From the NCBI GenBank assembly GCA_050157065.1, contig CP189573.1: DNA of 64,000 nt, one strand, 5' to 3'. The notes beneath the pieces were generated by a model that worked only from the letters and a program-made list of their open reading frames with translations, was not told the origin of the DNA and made no database searches. Origin of the DNA: Avipropionibacterium sp050157065 (GTDB lineage: Bacteria; Actinomycetota; Actinomycetes; Propionibacteriales; Propionibacteriaceae). The translations under genes were made by a program, and so were the position numbers. Positions 8,801-15,611 of the stretch are shown here, piece by piece (positions within the stretch are counted from its first letter, which is position 1; each line of letters opens with the position of its first letter).

Positions 8801-9635
8801 GGACTTCGGCGTTGTAGCGCAGGCCGGCCGTCACCGGCACCCGGCTGCTGCGCAGGCCACCCTTCACCGACCAGCTCTGGGTCGCATAGTGCGCACTGCG
8901 CTCCCCGCCGTGCCTGACGGTGTCGGAACTGTCGTACGGCACCGACGCCACCCACTGGCTCCACGCCGACGGTACGCCACCGGCAACCTGTTCGAAGTCG
9001 GCGTTCGGCACGTCGAGCAGCTCAGCGGCGGTGAGCTCACGCAGTCCGACGTCGTCGAAGGTCGCGTCACCGACGTTGGTCGACGAGCTGTAGATCAGCA
9101 GGCTCGCCCGAGCGGCGTCGTCGGGCGCGACCGCCCTGATCGTCACGAGTTGCCAGTCCGCGTGGCCGAGCACCTTCACCGTCTCGACGTGGATCCGGGT
9201 GAGGGCCTCGTTCCAGAACTCCAGGTACACCTGTGGACTGCCGCTGGTGACGTGGACCCAGAACGTTGCTTCGTGTGCCTTCCCGGCATTGATCAGCACC
9301 CGGTCACTGCGCAACCCCATGGCGGCGCTGGTGTCGTCGAGCAACCTGACGGCGCTGGCTCCGGAGCGAACCGGCGAGCTGACCCGGCTCGCGGGAACTG
9401 CGGTGTTGAACTGCCGCCACGACGTGGGAAAGCCGTTCACCAGCTGCTCGAAGTCACCGTTGGGCACCAGCGAGTTCGCCACCGGGGCAGCCTGCACCGC
9501 CACCTGGCGCCAAGCGATGCCGCTTGAAGCCGCAAGGGCGAGCGCACCGCCCGTGCGCAGCACCGTACGGCGGCTCCAGGACGTGGGGCTCAAGGACGTG
9601 GGGCTCAAGGAAGGACGGTTCTGGGGGTGCGTCAC
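5862..9635 (-). CDS. Tat-exported heparinase II/III-family polysaccharide lyase with two carbohydrate-binding-like domains
   Basis: A secreted enzyme of about 1,257 residues predicted to cleave an acidic glycan by beta-elimination. The N-terminus has a twin-arginine signal (SRRTVLR at about 21-27, then an alanine-rich core). Two related beta-sandwich domains follow (about 53-205 and 206-360), each opening with a PNxDFEQ motif and ending in a DDV strand, as in family 4/9-like carbohydrate-binding modules. Next comes an alpha/alpha toroid (about 365-720), then the heparinase II/III signature GHNHYDQNSFQLAIGGAWL near 752-770 with RDPGYRD after it. The C-terminal 300 residues are beta-rich. The GTG at 9635 has GGAG six bases upstream; the upstream extension of the frame overlaps murI. 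A 15-base direct duplication encodes LSPTS twice before the signal. It precedes the SGNH esterase and splits two core operons, suggesting acquisition. The exact glycan cannot be read from sequence. Confidence 0.85.
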   Translation of the reverse strand: MTHPQNRPSLSPTSLSPTSWSRRTVLRTGGALALAASSGIAWRQVAVQAAPVANSLVPNGDFEQLVNGFPTSWRQFNTAVPASRVSSPVRSGASAVRLLDDTSAAMGLRSDRVLINAGKAHEATFWVHVTSGSPQVYLEFWNEALTRIHVETVKVLGHADWQLVTIRAVAPDDAARASLLIYSSSTNVGDATFDDVGLRELTAAELLDVPNADFEQVAGGVPSAWSQWVASVPYDSSDTVRHGGERSAHYATQSWSVKGGLRSSRVPVTAGLRYNAEVQTRAAQGGPVLGLEFWDAGNTRLAAYFCSPGRRSDQWYSLSTVATAPVGAVTASVMLYSTTAPTEVWYDDVVITEVTAEPVREHPIQVTGHPRYNLGPDDVPRLRQLVNRTEPNALGLVGQQLATAVITKAEGFVAETSITLRYYNGHEVTYPAPPTQPAPMPPPPGFTGKYPYWAALGLAVRTRLDTLACAYTLTGRADFADKISAYVTTLAGWDAWADPQFGVGPDQFTGYVTQAVATAYDQIHEALTDTERAQVVETLAGRGLDLIFADGVPGGGQIGGTAPTLAMGGLVLLGEDDRADRYLTRAEDMFRAWLDFRVESGQNEGFLYTAYSANPMTRSLAAMERVTGDTSLSRHRFLADDVWRWMLHSMAPGAGCAAFSDVLARGFLGTTMHYLNRFLDNGYAGWLLREVEFEDTHWDPMDKIYWYADDAVVTAPTELAPSAALPLVGEAHLRNGFTDEDALLSFRAVDSTYGHNHYDQNSFQLAIGGAWLGRDPGYRDLGTDGPTAMFSARDGHSTVLVDGEGQTQMGQGLLDRAFLGSGFDHVRGRAAGAYVRPALSQFDRHVMRIGPNRFVLLDKITSDEARRLTFQLLQGPLYQQHVGGAPVERGDRVTGTAFHAHNGAGELWGHSSDGADQTIGFVQYEGAEQYGQLLQIGGEIPVTSATRITTIEVSAVHDGAYLSASAMQDRLVTPATFIQHAGVTMLRSEDGNLELAVNVPADGSYVVDSVFMTGFGYGHPSLLVDGQPLGGSYDPGFFALVPGPAFRHGTIELTAGEHRLRYRTEPGSTGGTAVAVQSLRVVPAERADRQQDNGLTAEHLTGEGISGIHTVADTEVRTATFSTAGDVGWTSEWAVAGEGSGIKQLKSLRTDAEVAVVQVGRGRGAAALHRIGAMRVTRVEVGGVVLASTSAPVDLAVDASEAGQVAVEVTADVAGSIELRIGRRVRSADGRPVRNGRDPLSIVVDVPAGRTDIVLNR

Positions 9636-9799
9636 TGCAACTCCACATCGTTGTCGAGATTGAGATTGTCGGGGACAAGCCGTAGGAACCCGTTTCGAGC
9701 GGGTCCCGCGGGCAGTTGCGCTGGATGCTAGCTGTTCCGGCAGCAGCATCGACAAGGGGTCCGGCACATCGGCACACCCCCAACGGGGACGCCTGCCCG
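9636..9799 (-). promoter_or_regulatory. upstream region of the polysaccharide lyase gene and end of murI operon
   Basis: This gap serves as murI terminator region and lyase promoter region. The hexamer TTGTCG is repeated at 9651 and 9666, a 15-base spacing about 20-35 bases before the lyase start, and could be a regulator half-site pair. A hairpin with ACCCG/CGGGT arms around a 7-base loop (9685-9707) may end murI transcription. No clear promoter hexamers were found. Confidence 0.3.
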
Positions 9800-10615
9800 T
9801 CAGAGGAACTGTTGGACGTCGCGTACCCAGTCGCCCATCAGCCGCTGCCCGAGTCGGGTGAACTGTTCGGTCGACCCGGTGGTGAAGAAGCGATGCCGCG
9901 CGTCGCGGGGTGTGGTGTGCAGCAGGTCGAGCCCGGCCAGCACCGACCAGGTCTGCTGGGCACACTCCTCCGCACTCGACACCAAGGTGACGTCCTCACC
10001 GAGCACGTGGGCGATCACCCCGGTCAGCAGCGGGTAGTGGGTGCAGCCGAGGATCAGCGTGTCGATCTCCGCGGCCTGCAGCGGCGCCAGGTACTCCCGG
10101 GCCAGCCCGACCAGTTCGTCGCCGGCGGTCACCCCGGCCTCGACGAACTCGACGAACCGCGGACAGGCGCGGGTGGTCAGGGTCACCCCACTCGCGACCG
10201 CGAGGGCGTCGTCGTAGGCCCGGGAGGTGGCGGTCGCCTCGGTGCAGATGACGCCGACCCGGCCTGACCGGGTGGTGCCGACGGCCCGCCGGGCGGCCGG
10301 CCGGATCACCTCGACCACCGGGACGGCGTACCGCTCGCGGGCGTCGGCCAGCACGGCCGCGCTCGCGGAGTTGCAGGCGATCACCAGCACCTTCACGCCC
10401 TGGTCGACCAACAGGTCGAGGCACTCCAGGGCGTATTCCCGCACCTGCCCGACGGGCTGTTCGCCGTACGGTGCGCGGGCCGAGTCGCCCACGTACACCA
10501 CGTCCTCGCCGGGCAGTTGGTCGATCACCGCCCGGGCGACGGTCAGGCCACCGAACCCGGAGTCGAAGATGCCGATCGGTGCCGACGTCCCCGGTGGCTG
10601 CGCGGCCGGATTCAC
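9800..10615 (-). CDS. murI: glutamate racemase
   Basis: Interconverts L- and D-glutamate, supplying D-Glu for peptidoglycan. About 271 residues. The cofactor-independent two-cysteine site is present: DSGFGGLTVAR (Asp18), ACNSASA (Cys81) and GCTHYPL (Cys191, His193). The GTG at 10615 overlaps the stop of the DUF2017 gene as GTGA, so the three genes clpS-DUF2017-murI are translationally linked. This arrangement matches the mycobacterial region around murI. Confidence 0.97.
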   Translation of the reverse strand: MNPAAQPPGTSAPIGIFDSGFGGLTVARAVIDQLPGEDVVYVGDSARAPYGEQPVGQVREYALECLDLLVDQGVKVLVIACNSASAAVLADARERYAVPVVEVIRPAARRAVGTTRSGRVGVICTEATATSRAYDDALAVASGVTLTTRACPRFVEFVEAGVTAGDELVGLAREYLAPLQAAEIDTLILGCTHYPLLTGVIAHVLGEDVTLVSSAEECAQQTWSVLAGLDLLHTTPRDARHRFFTTGSTEQFTRLGQRLMGDWVRDVQQFL

Positions 10616-11199
10616 AGCGCCTCGATCATCGTCTCCTGGGCGAAGCCCAACCAGTCGTACACGCTCACCACGAAGGCGCGGGGGTCGTCGTCGGCGAGGT
10701 TCGACAGTTGTTCGGCGCTTTCGGCGTCGTCGATGCCGAGCCGCGCGGCCAGGCTCAACCGGACGCTGGTCAACGTCTTCAGCCAGTCGTCGACATCCGC
10801 ATCGGCGACCCGCACGGGCTCGCTCCCGGACCGGGTGGCGGCCAGCCCGGCACGGACGGTGTTGGCGGCCTGGATCTTGGCGGACCGCATCTCCCGCTCG
10901 GTGAACCGGCGGAAGTCGGACGAGGCGTGCGAGTCGTGCGGGTAGGCGTTGGGGAACAGCCGTTGCACCACCGGGTCCTCCGACACCTCCGGGTCATCGG
11001 GCTCGGACTGCAGGTCGCGCGCCCACAGGGCGAACGGGTCGTCGGCATCGCCGCCGTCGGTCGGGGACTCCTCACCGGCCTGTGGGTCGGTCTCGTTCAG
11101 CAGGTCGACGAGTTGGCTGACCAAGGAGTCGAGCAGGTCCACCTCGCCAGCGCTCATCGCGGTGGTCACGACGCCCTGCTTGCGAACGAACCGCTTCAC
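10612..11199 (-). CDS. DUF2017 family protein
   Basis: An actinobacterial protein of unknown function, about 195 residues. The sequence starts KRFVRKQGVV, contains an acidic low-complexity stretch (about 45-75), then PVVQRLFPNAYPHD and REMRSAKIQAANTVRAGL, and ends with VYDWLGFAQETMIEAL. These are the conserved segments I associate with DUF2017. The GTG at 11199 overlaps the clpS stop by four bases. Constant linkage to clpS suggests a role in proteolysis or adaptor function, but that is inference only. Confidence 0.85.
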   Translation of the reverse strand: MKRFVRKQGVVTTAMSAGEVDLLDSLVSQLVDLLNETDPQAGEESPTDGGDADDPFALWARDLQSEPDDPEVSEDPVVQRLFPNAYPHDSHASSDFRRFTEREMRSAKIQAANTVRAGLAATRSGSEPVRVADADVDDWLKTLTSVRLSLAARLGIDDAESAEQLSNLADDDPRAFVVSVYDWLGFAQETMIEAL

Positions 11200-11519
11200 G
11201 CCTCCGCCTTGTCCATCGTCGCCCACAACCCGTAGTCGTGCATCGCCGCCACGTCGCGCTCCATCTGCTCTCGGCCGCCGGACGACACGATCGCCTTGCC
11301 CTCGTTGTGCACCGTCATCATCAACTTCTCGGCCTTGGCCTTGGGGTACTTGAAGTAGCTGGTGAACACGTGGGTGACGTACGACATCAGGTTGACCGGG
11401 TCGTCCCACACGATCGTGACCCACGGGGTCTGCGCCAACTGGTCCTCGACGGGCCGCTCCGCGACGGCGGTGCCGCCGGCGGGGGTCGTCGTCGGGGGGT
11501 CGGGGATGGGTGTTGACAT
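11196..11519 (-). CDS. clpS: ATP-dependent Clp protease adaptor ClpS
   Basis: An adaptor that delivers N-degron substrates to the ClpAP/ClpCP protease. About 107 residues. The core has TPWVTIVWDDPVNLMSYVTHVF, then KAEKLMMTVHNEGKAIVSSG and ERDVAAMHDYGLWATM, the usual ClpS fold signatures with the Asn-Asp/Asp-Asp peptide-binding pocket. The N-terminus is a proline-rich tail. The ATG at 11519 is seven bases after GACAAT (minus strand), the leaderless arrangement seen elsewhere here. An ATG three codons upstream (11528) overlaps that -10 box but has GGAG nine bases before it, so it remains possible. Confidence 0.93.
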   Translation of the reverse strand: MSTPIPDPPTTTPAGGTAVAERPVEDQLAQTPWVTIVWDDPVNLMSYVTHVFTSYFKYPKAKAEKLMMTVHNEGKAIVSSGGREQMERDVAAMHDYGLWATMDKAEA

Positions 11520-11586
11520 GCCTGCCATTGTCGCAAACTCCGACGGCTGCGCCCAACACGCCGCCCGGCACCGGGGCCGTCGTGAA

Positions 11587-11647
11587 AAGGGGCGCCACAG
11601 CGACACACGTGGAGCTGACGTCCACCGACGTCGCCACAGCGCCCCTT
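11587..11647. repeat. 61-bp interrupted inverted repeat in the clpS/pncB divergent region
   Basis: AAGGGGCGC (11587-11595) is exactly repeated in inverse orientation as GCGCCCCTT (11639-11647). Inside these arms a second symmetric block pairs GCGAC/GTCGC, and GTGGA pairs with TCCAC nearer the centre, separated by short unpaired bubbles. It lies between the two divergent leaderless promoters and could be an operator or a cruciform/hairpin. Confidence 0.7.
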
Positions 11648-11699
11648 CGCACGACGCCACCCCCGGGTGCGGTGCTGGTGGCGGCGGCCCGGCCTCGAC

Positions 11700-11705
11700 T
11701 ACGTT
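11700..11705 (+). promoter_or_regulatory. leaderless -10 box for pncB
   Basis: TACGTT ends six bases before the pncB ATG at 11712, with no Shine-Dalgarno between. The inverted repeat at 11587-11647 ends about 50 bases upstream. Confidence 0.5.
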
Positions 11706-11711
11706 GACCCC

Positions 11712-13103
11712 ATGGCGCCAGACCAGTCGGCCGGCGGACCGTGGGGGCCCAGCGAGATCCCCACCACCGCCCTGCTCACCGACCACTACGAGCTGACCAT
11801 GCTGCGGGCCGCGCTGAAGGCCGGGACGGCCCTGCGACCCAGCATCTTCGAACTGTTCCCCCGACGGCTGCCCACCGGCCGCCGGTACGGCGTCGTCGCC
11901 GGGGTGGGCCGGGCGTTGCGGGCCCTGCGGGCGTTCCGGTTCGACGAGGAGTCGATCCGGTTCCTGCTCGAGACCGACGTCGTCGACCGGCCCACCGCCG
12001 ACCACCTCGCCGACTACCGGTTCACCGGCAACATCTGGGGCTACCCCGAGGGCGAGGTCTACTTCCCCTACTCCCCGCTGCTGGTGGTGGAGGGCAGCTT
12101 CGCCGAGTGCGTCCTGTTGGAGACGGTGCTGCTCAGCATCTACAACCACGACTCCGCGATCGCCTCGGCGGCCTCCCGGATGATCGTCACCGCCGAGGGT
12201 CGACCCTGCATCGAGATGGGGGCCCGCCGCACCCAGGAGTTGTCGGCGGTGGCCGCCGCCCGGGCCGCCTACGTCGCCGGTTTCGAGGCGACCTCCAACC
12301 TGGAGGCCGGCCGCCGTTACGGGGTGCCGACCACGGGCACCGCCGCGCACTCGTTCACCCTGCTGCACAACTCCGAGGAGGAGGCGTTCGCCGCCCAGCT
12401 CGCCGCCCTCGGCGAGGACACCACCTTGTTGGTCGACACCTACGACCTCGAGACGGCGGTCCGGACCGGGGTGCGGCTCACCGAGGGCCGCCTCGGCGCG
12501 ATCCGGCTCGACTCCGGTGACCTGGGCGAGGTCGCCAAGCAGATGCGCGCCCTGCTCGACGAGTTGGGCGCGACGCGGACCAAGATCATCGTCACCTCCG
12601 ACCTGGACGAGTACCAGATCGCGGCACTGTCGGGCGCCCCGGTCGACGGGTACGGCGTCGGCACCGCCCTGGTCACCGGGTCGGGTCACCCCACCTGCGG
12701 ATTCGTCTACAAGCTGGTGGCGCGCGCCGACACCGACGAGCCGGGGGCACCGCTGCGGGCGGTCGCCAAGGCCAGCACGGGCAAGGTCAGCATCGGCGGC
12801 CGCAAGTACGCGATGCGGCGGCTGGACGATCGCGGCATCGCCACCCACGAGGTGATCGGGATCGGTGACCCGCCCGAGTCCGACCACAACGACCGGCCGC
12901 TGTTGGTGCCGTTCGTCGTCGACGGTGAGATCGTGCACGGCGAGGACCTCACCACCGCCCGGGAGCGACATCGGGCCGCGTTGGCCGAGCTACCCTTGCA
13001 GGCAAGGAAGATGTCGCGCGGTGAGCCGGTGATCGAGACCCAGTGGATCGAACCCGACGGGGACGTCGTCACCGAGGCCAGCGCCCGTACCGGACTGGAG
13101 TGA
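11712..13103 (+). CDS. pncB: nicotinate phosphoribosyltransferase
   Basis: Makes nicotinate mononucleotide from nicotinate and PRPP in the NAD salvage (Preiss-Handler) pathway. About 463 residues. Visible motifs are LLTDHYELTM at 21-30, RYGVVAGVGR, the activating histidine in TTGTAAHSFTLLH (His213, phosphorylated in the family during ATP coupling), and IRLDSGDLGEVAKQMR for PRPP binding. The leaderless ATG at 11712 was chosen over an upstream ATG at 11667. pncA follows two bases after the stop, so deamidation and phosphoribosylation of nicotinamide are co-expressed. It is divergent from clpS, as in mycobacteria. Confidence 0.96.
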   Translation: MAPDQSAGGPWGPSEIPTTALLTDHYELTMLRAALKAGTALRPSIFELFPRRLPTGRRYGVVAGVGRALRALRAFRFDEESIRFLLETDVVDRPTADHLADYRFTGNIWGYPEGEVYFPYSPLLVVEGSFAECVLLETVLLSIYNHDSAIASAASRMIVTAEGRPCIEMGARRTQELSAVAAARAAYVAGFEATSNLEAGRRYGVPTTGTAAHSFTLLHNSEEEAFAAQLAALGEDTTLLVDTYDLETAVRTGVRLTEGRLGAIRLDSGDLGEVAKQMRALLDELGATRTKIIVTSDLDEYQIAALSGAPVDGYGVGTALVTGSGHPTCGFVYKLVARADTDEPGAPLRAVAKASTGKVSIGGRKYAMRRLDDRGIATHEVIGIGDPPESDHNDRPLLVPFVVDGEIVHGEDLTTARERHRAALAELPLQARKMSRGEPVIETQWIEPDGDVVTEASARTGLE

Positions 13104-13105
13104 TC

Positions 13106-13684
13106 ATGACGTACGACCCCGCCGCCCCGACCACCTCGGCGTTGGTCGTGGTCGACGTGCAGAACGACTTCTGCGAGGGCGGTTCGCTCGCCGTGACCGG
13201 CGGCCACGCCTGTGCCCGCGGGATCACCGAGCTGCTGTTCACCGATCACGGGTACGACCACGTCCTCGCCACCCGCGACCGGCACATCGACCCGGGGGAC
13301 CACTTCTCCGACAACCCTGACTACGTGGACTCCTGGCCACCCCACTGCGTTGTCGGTACCCCCGGCTCGGAGTTCACCGACCAGCTGGGGTTCCGCAACT
13401 TCGATGCGGTGTTCGACAAGGGCAACTACTCGGCCGCCTACTCCGGCTTCGAGGGTGATCATGACGGCACCCGCCTCGCCCCATGGCTGCACGAGCACAA
13501 GGTCGAACGGGTCGACGTGGTCGGCATCGCCACCGATCACTGTGTCCGGGCGACCGCACTCGACGCCGTACGCGAGGGTTTCGCGACCCGGGTGCTCACG
13601 TCGTTGACCGCCGCGGTCTCCCCCGATCGGCTGCCGGAGACGCTGCGGGAACTGCGCGACGCCGGCGTCGTCGTGGTCGACTGA
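13106..13684 (+). CDS. pncA: nicotinamidase (pyrazinamidase family)
   Basis: Hydrolyses nicotinamide to nicotinate, the substrate of the upstream pncB product. About 192 residues. The Asp-Lys-Cys triad is complete: VVVDVQNDF (Asp17), VFDKGNY (Lys105) and GIATDHCVRATALDA (Cys146). The metal ligands correspond to Asp58, His60, His66 and His80 in TRDRHIDPGDHF and WPPHC. GGAG lies five bases before the ATG, inside the end of pncB. A stem-loop follows the stop. Confidence 0.97.
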   Translation: MTYDPAAPTTSALVVVDVQNDFCEGGSLAVTGGHACARGITELLFTDHGYDHVLATRDRHIDPGDHFSDNPDYVDSWPPHCVVGTPGSEFTDQLGFRNFDAVFDKGNYSAAYSGFEGDHDGTRLAPWLHEHKVERVDVVGIATDHCVRATALDAVREGFATRVLTSLTAAVSPDRLPETLRELRDAGVVVVD

Positions 13685-13689
13685 GCTCC

Positions 13690-13717
13690 CCGCCGCTGCC
13701 CTCGTCGAGGGCGGCGG
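13690..13717 (+). terminator. stem-loop after pncA
   Basis: The arms GCCCTC/GAGGGC around a GTC loop extend, after a three-base bulge, into CCGCC/GGCGG. It starts six bases after the pncA stop and has no T-run, a common actinobacterial form. It lies just upstream of the promoter of the next gene. Confidence 0.55.
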
Positions 13718-13737
13718 TCACTGGCTAACCTGAGGTG

Positions 13738-14631
13738 ATGGATGCCTTGTGGGACGCCTTGCTGTACGACACCGCGCTCGTGCACGGCACGACACCGATG
13801 CACGGCACGGCACCGACGCACGACACCGCCCCGACCGGTACGGATCCGGCACCGGTCGACCGGGCGGTCGCCGAGCACGTCGAACACCGACAGGCCCCGT
13901 ACGGCCACGCCGTCGGCCCGTTCGTGGTCCCCGACGACGCCCTCGCCAAGGTGGCCACCGCGTTCGGTCGCGCCGGGGTCGGCCCGGTCGAGGTGTGTGC
14001 GGTGAACACCTCCGGTGCCGGTGGCCTGACCGCGCTGGCCGCACGGTCCTTCGACGACCTCCACCTCGGGTCGGTCGTCTCCACCCTGCGTGACCTGGAC
14101 GACCTCGCCGGCAATGCCGCCCGGGTGGCGATGGCGGCCCGCGAGTTGACCGACGAGGTGACGGTGTACGTGGAGATCCCGGCCGGGCTCGGCTGGCAGG
14201 CGGCGGTCGAGGCCGTCGAGGCCGAGGGTTTGTCCGGTCTGGTGCGGCTACCGGCGGCCTCGGCGAACCCGGCACCACCCGGGGCGTGGTTGGAGCTGGT
14301 CCGGGCGTACGTGGAGGCTGACCTTCCCTTCCTGCTCGACGGTGGCGCGCTGCAGCCGGTCACGAGGGAGGGCCCGGAGCGACCGGGGGTGTTGAACGTC
14401 CTCACCGCCCTGGTGGGTGTGATCGACGATGTTGATCATGATGACGTCGCGGCCCTGCTCGCCGACACCTCGTCGGCTCCGGCCGACTCGGTCGCCGGCT
14501 GGGACGACCTGCTGATCGGTCGCGTCCGGCGTCGGCTGCGCGGCCTGGGTTGCTCCCGGCCGGGCGAACTCGTCACCGGCCTGCGGCGGGCAGGATTCCT
14601 CGCCGGGCAGGGCGATCCCGACTCAGCGTGA
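13738..14631 (+). CDS. conserved-looking protein of unknown function
   Basis: I do not recognise this protein (about 297 residues). It is soluble with no signal or membrane helix. Residues 15-40 are a His/Thr/Ala/Pro run that comes from short imperfect DNA repeats (HGTTPMHGTAPTHDTAP). The remainder alternates hydrophobic strands and Ala-rich helices (VGPVEVCAVNTSGAGGLTAL; VTVYVEIPAGLGW; LSGLVRLPAAS), compatible with an alpha/beta barrel. The ATG at 13738 lies six bases after TAACCT, so it is probably leaderless; the GTG directly before it is less likely. The gene ends tail-to-tail with the RDD gene, overlapping it by nine bases. Its position after pncB-pncA does not by itself imply a role in NAD metabolism. 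Confidence 0.7.
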   Translation: MDALWDALLYDTALVHGTTPMHGTAPTHDTAPTGTDPAPVDRAVAEHVEHRQAPYGHAVGPFVVPDDALAKVATAFGRAGVGPVEVCAVNTSGAGGLTALAARSFDDLHLGSVVSTLRDLDDLAGNAARVAMAARELTDEVTVYVEIPAGLGWQAAVEAVEAEGLSGLVRLPAASANPAPPGAWLELVRAYVEADLPFLLDGGALQPVTREGPERPGVLNVLTALVGVIDDVDHDDVAALLADTSSAPADSVAGWDDLLIGRVRRRLRGLGCSRPGELVTGLRRAGFLAGQGDPDSA

Positions 14632-15438
14632 CCTGATCACCTGCGTCCCGGCGACCATGTCGTGCAGGGCCTGGCGCAGCGGATGTCGTACCGGCATCAC
14701 CACGTCGATGACGCGGACCGGCAACAGGCAGGCGTGCTGGGCCGGCACCACCCAGATCACGGCGCGCAGGACGGCGGCCCGCCAGGTCAGGCCCGGCACC
14801 GCCCGGCCCTCACCGGTCGGCACCACCCGCAGCCCGGTGATCATCTTTCCCACCGTCGCACCGCGCCACTTCAACAACAACGCGTTGTAGCACAGGCCGA
14901 TCCCGACGGTCACCATCGAGATGATCAACTGCTCTTGGGCCGACATCACCTCCGCCACGTTCAGCGGGGTCACCGCCCGCCCTTCCAACGCCTCGGTGAA
15001 CATCTGTTCCATGAGCGGCTGCAGCCGCTCGCTCACCCGGAGGTAGATCGACATCAGCGACAGGTTGATGATGAGGCCGACCAGCAACCAGTCGATCAGG
15101 ATCGCGCCGGCCCGATGCCACCAGCCCGCCAGCCGGACCCCGTCGGCGGTCATCGTCTGCGCAACCGGCCGGCCGTCGCCACCGACCTGGACCTCGGGTG
15201 GGTTCCCGGCCCCGCGGGCACCCGGCGCGTTCTGCCCGGCCGGGGCCGGCGTCGGCTCCGCCGCAACGGGTCGGGTCCTGCCGTGCCGAGCCTCGGCTTC
15301 CCGGGTCTGCCGCGACCACTGCCAGCCGTCCCAGTAGCGTTCGCGGGCCTCGTCGACGGGGTCGGCGTACCAGCCACCGGGCGCGGCATGCCGCCCCGGC
15401 GGTGCGGGCGGACTGCCGACAGGGATCTCCTCACTCAC
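14623..15438 (-). CDS. DUF2510 and RDD domain membrane protein
   Basis: An integral membrane protein of about 271 residues with unknown transport or signalling role. Residues 20-46 form a DUF2510 motif (GGWYADPVDEARERYWDGWQ). A Pro/Ala linker follows, then an RDD domain with three or four membrane spans: LAGWWHRAGAILIDWLLVGL carries the Arg-Asp pair, then LIISMVTVGIGLCYNALLL, KWRGATVGKMITGLRVV, and the C-terminal segment ending near HDMVAGTQVI. The GTG at 15438 was chosen because upstream codons run through the perfect inverted repeat in the promoter region. Ribosome site is weak. Confidence 0.8.
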   Translation of the reverse strand: MSEEIPVGSPPAPPGRHAAPGGWYADPVDEARERYWDGWQWSRQTREAEARHGRTRPVAAEPTPAPAGQNAPGARGAGNPPEVQVGGDGRPVAQTMTADGVRLAGWWHRAGAILIDWLLVGLIINLSLMSIYLRVSERLQPLMEQMFTEALEGRAVTPLNVAEVMSAQEQLIISMVTVGIGLCYNALLLKWRGATVGKMITGLRVVPTGEGRAVPGLTWRAAVLRAVIWVVPAQHACLLPVRVIDVVMPVRHPLRQALHDMVAGTQVIRSR

Positions 15439-15457
15439 CCCGTGGAGTCTGCCACGC

Positions 15458-15501
15458 CCACCCCGTCCCGCCGCCCGGCACCGGTCGGCGGGACGGGGTG
15501 G
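15458..15501. repeat. 16-bp perfect inverted repeat in divergent promoter region
   Basis: CCACCCCGTCCCGCCG (15458-15473) is followed after a 12-base loop by its exact reverse complement (15486-15501). It lies 20 bases upstream of the RDD gene start. It could fold as a strong hairpin or bind a dimeric regulator. Confidence 0.85.
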
Positions 15502-15513
15502 ATCGGCCCTGAC

Positions 15514-15546
15514 CCGCCGCAGGACCGCCGTAGGACCGCCGTAGGA
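15514..15546. repeat. three tandem 11-bp repeats
   Basis: CCGCCGCAGGA, CCGCCGTAGGA and CCGCCGTAGGA are contiguous, followed by a degenerate fourth copy. The 11-base period places equivalent bases on the same DNA face. Location is the region between the divergent RDD and GNAT genes. Confidence 0.8.
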
Positions 15547-15611
15547 CCCCCGTGGGCCCGGGTGAGATATTCGGTGGCGGGTCGGCCCCGGTCGCACCAG
15601 ACTGGGCGAAC

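Noticed and set aside
11667..11711. Longer pncB reading frame starting at 11667
   Set aside because: The extra 15 residues do not resemble the family and would run through the -10 box.
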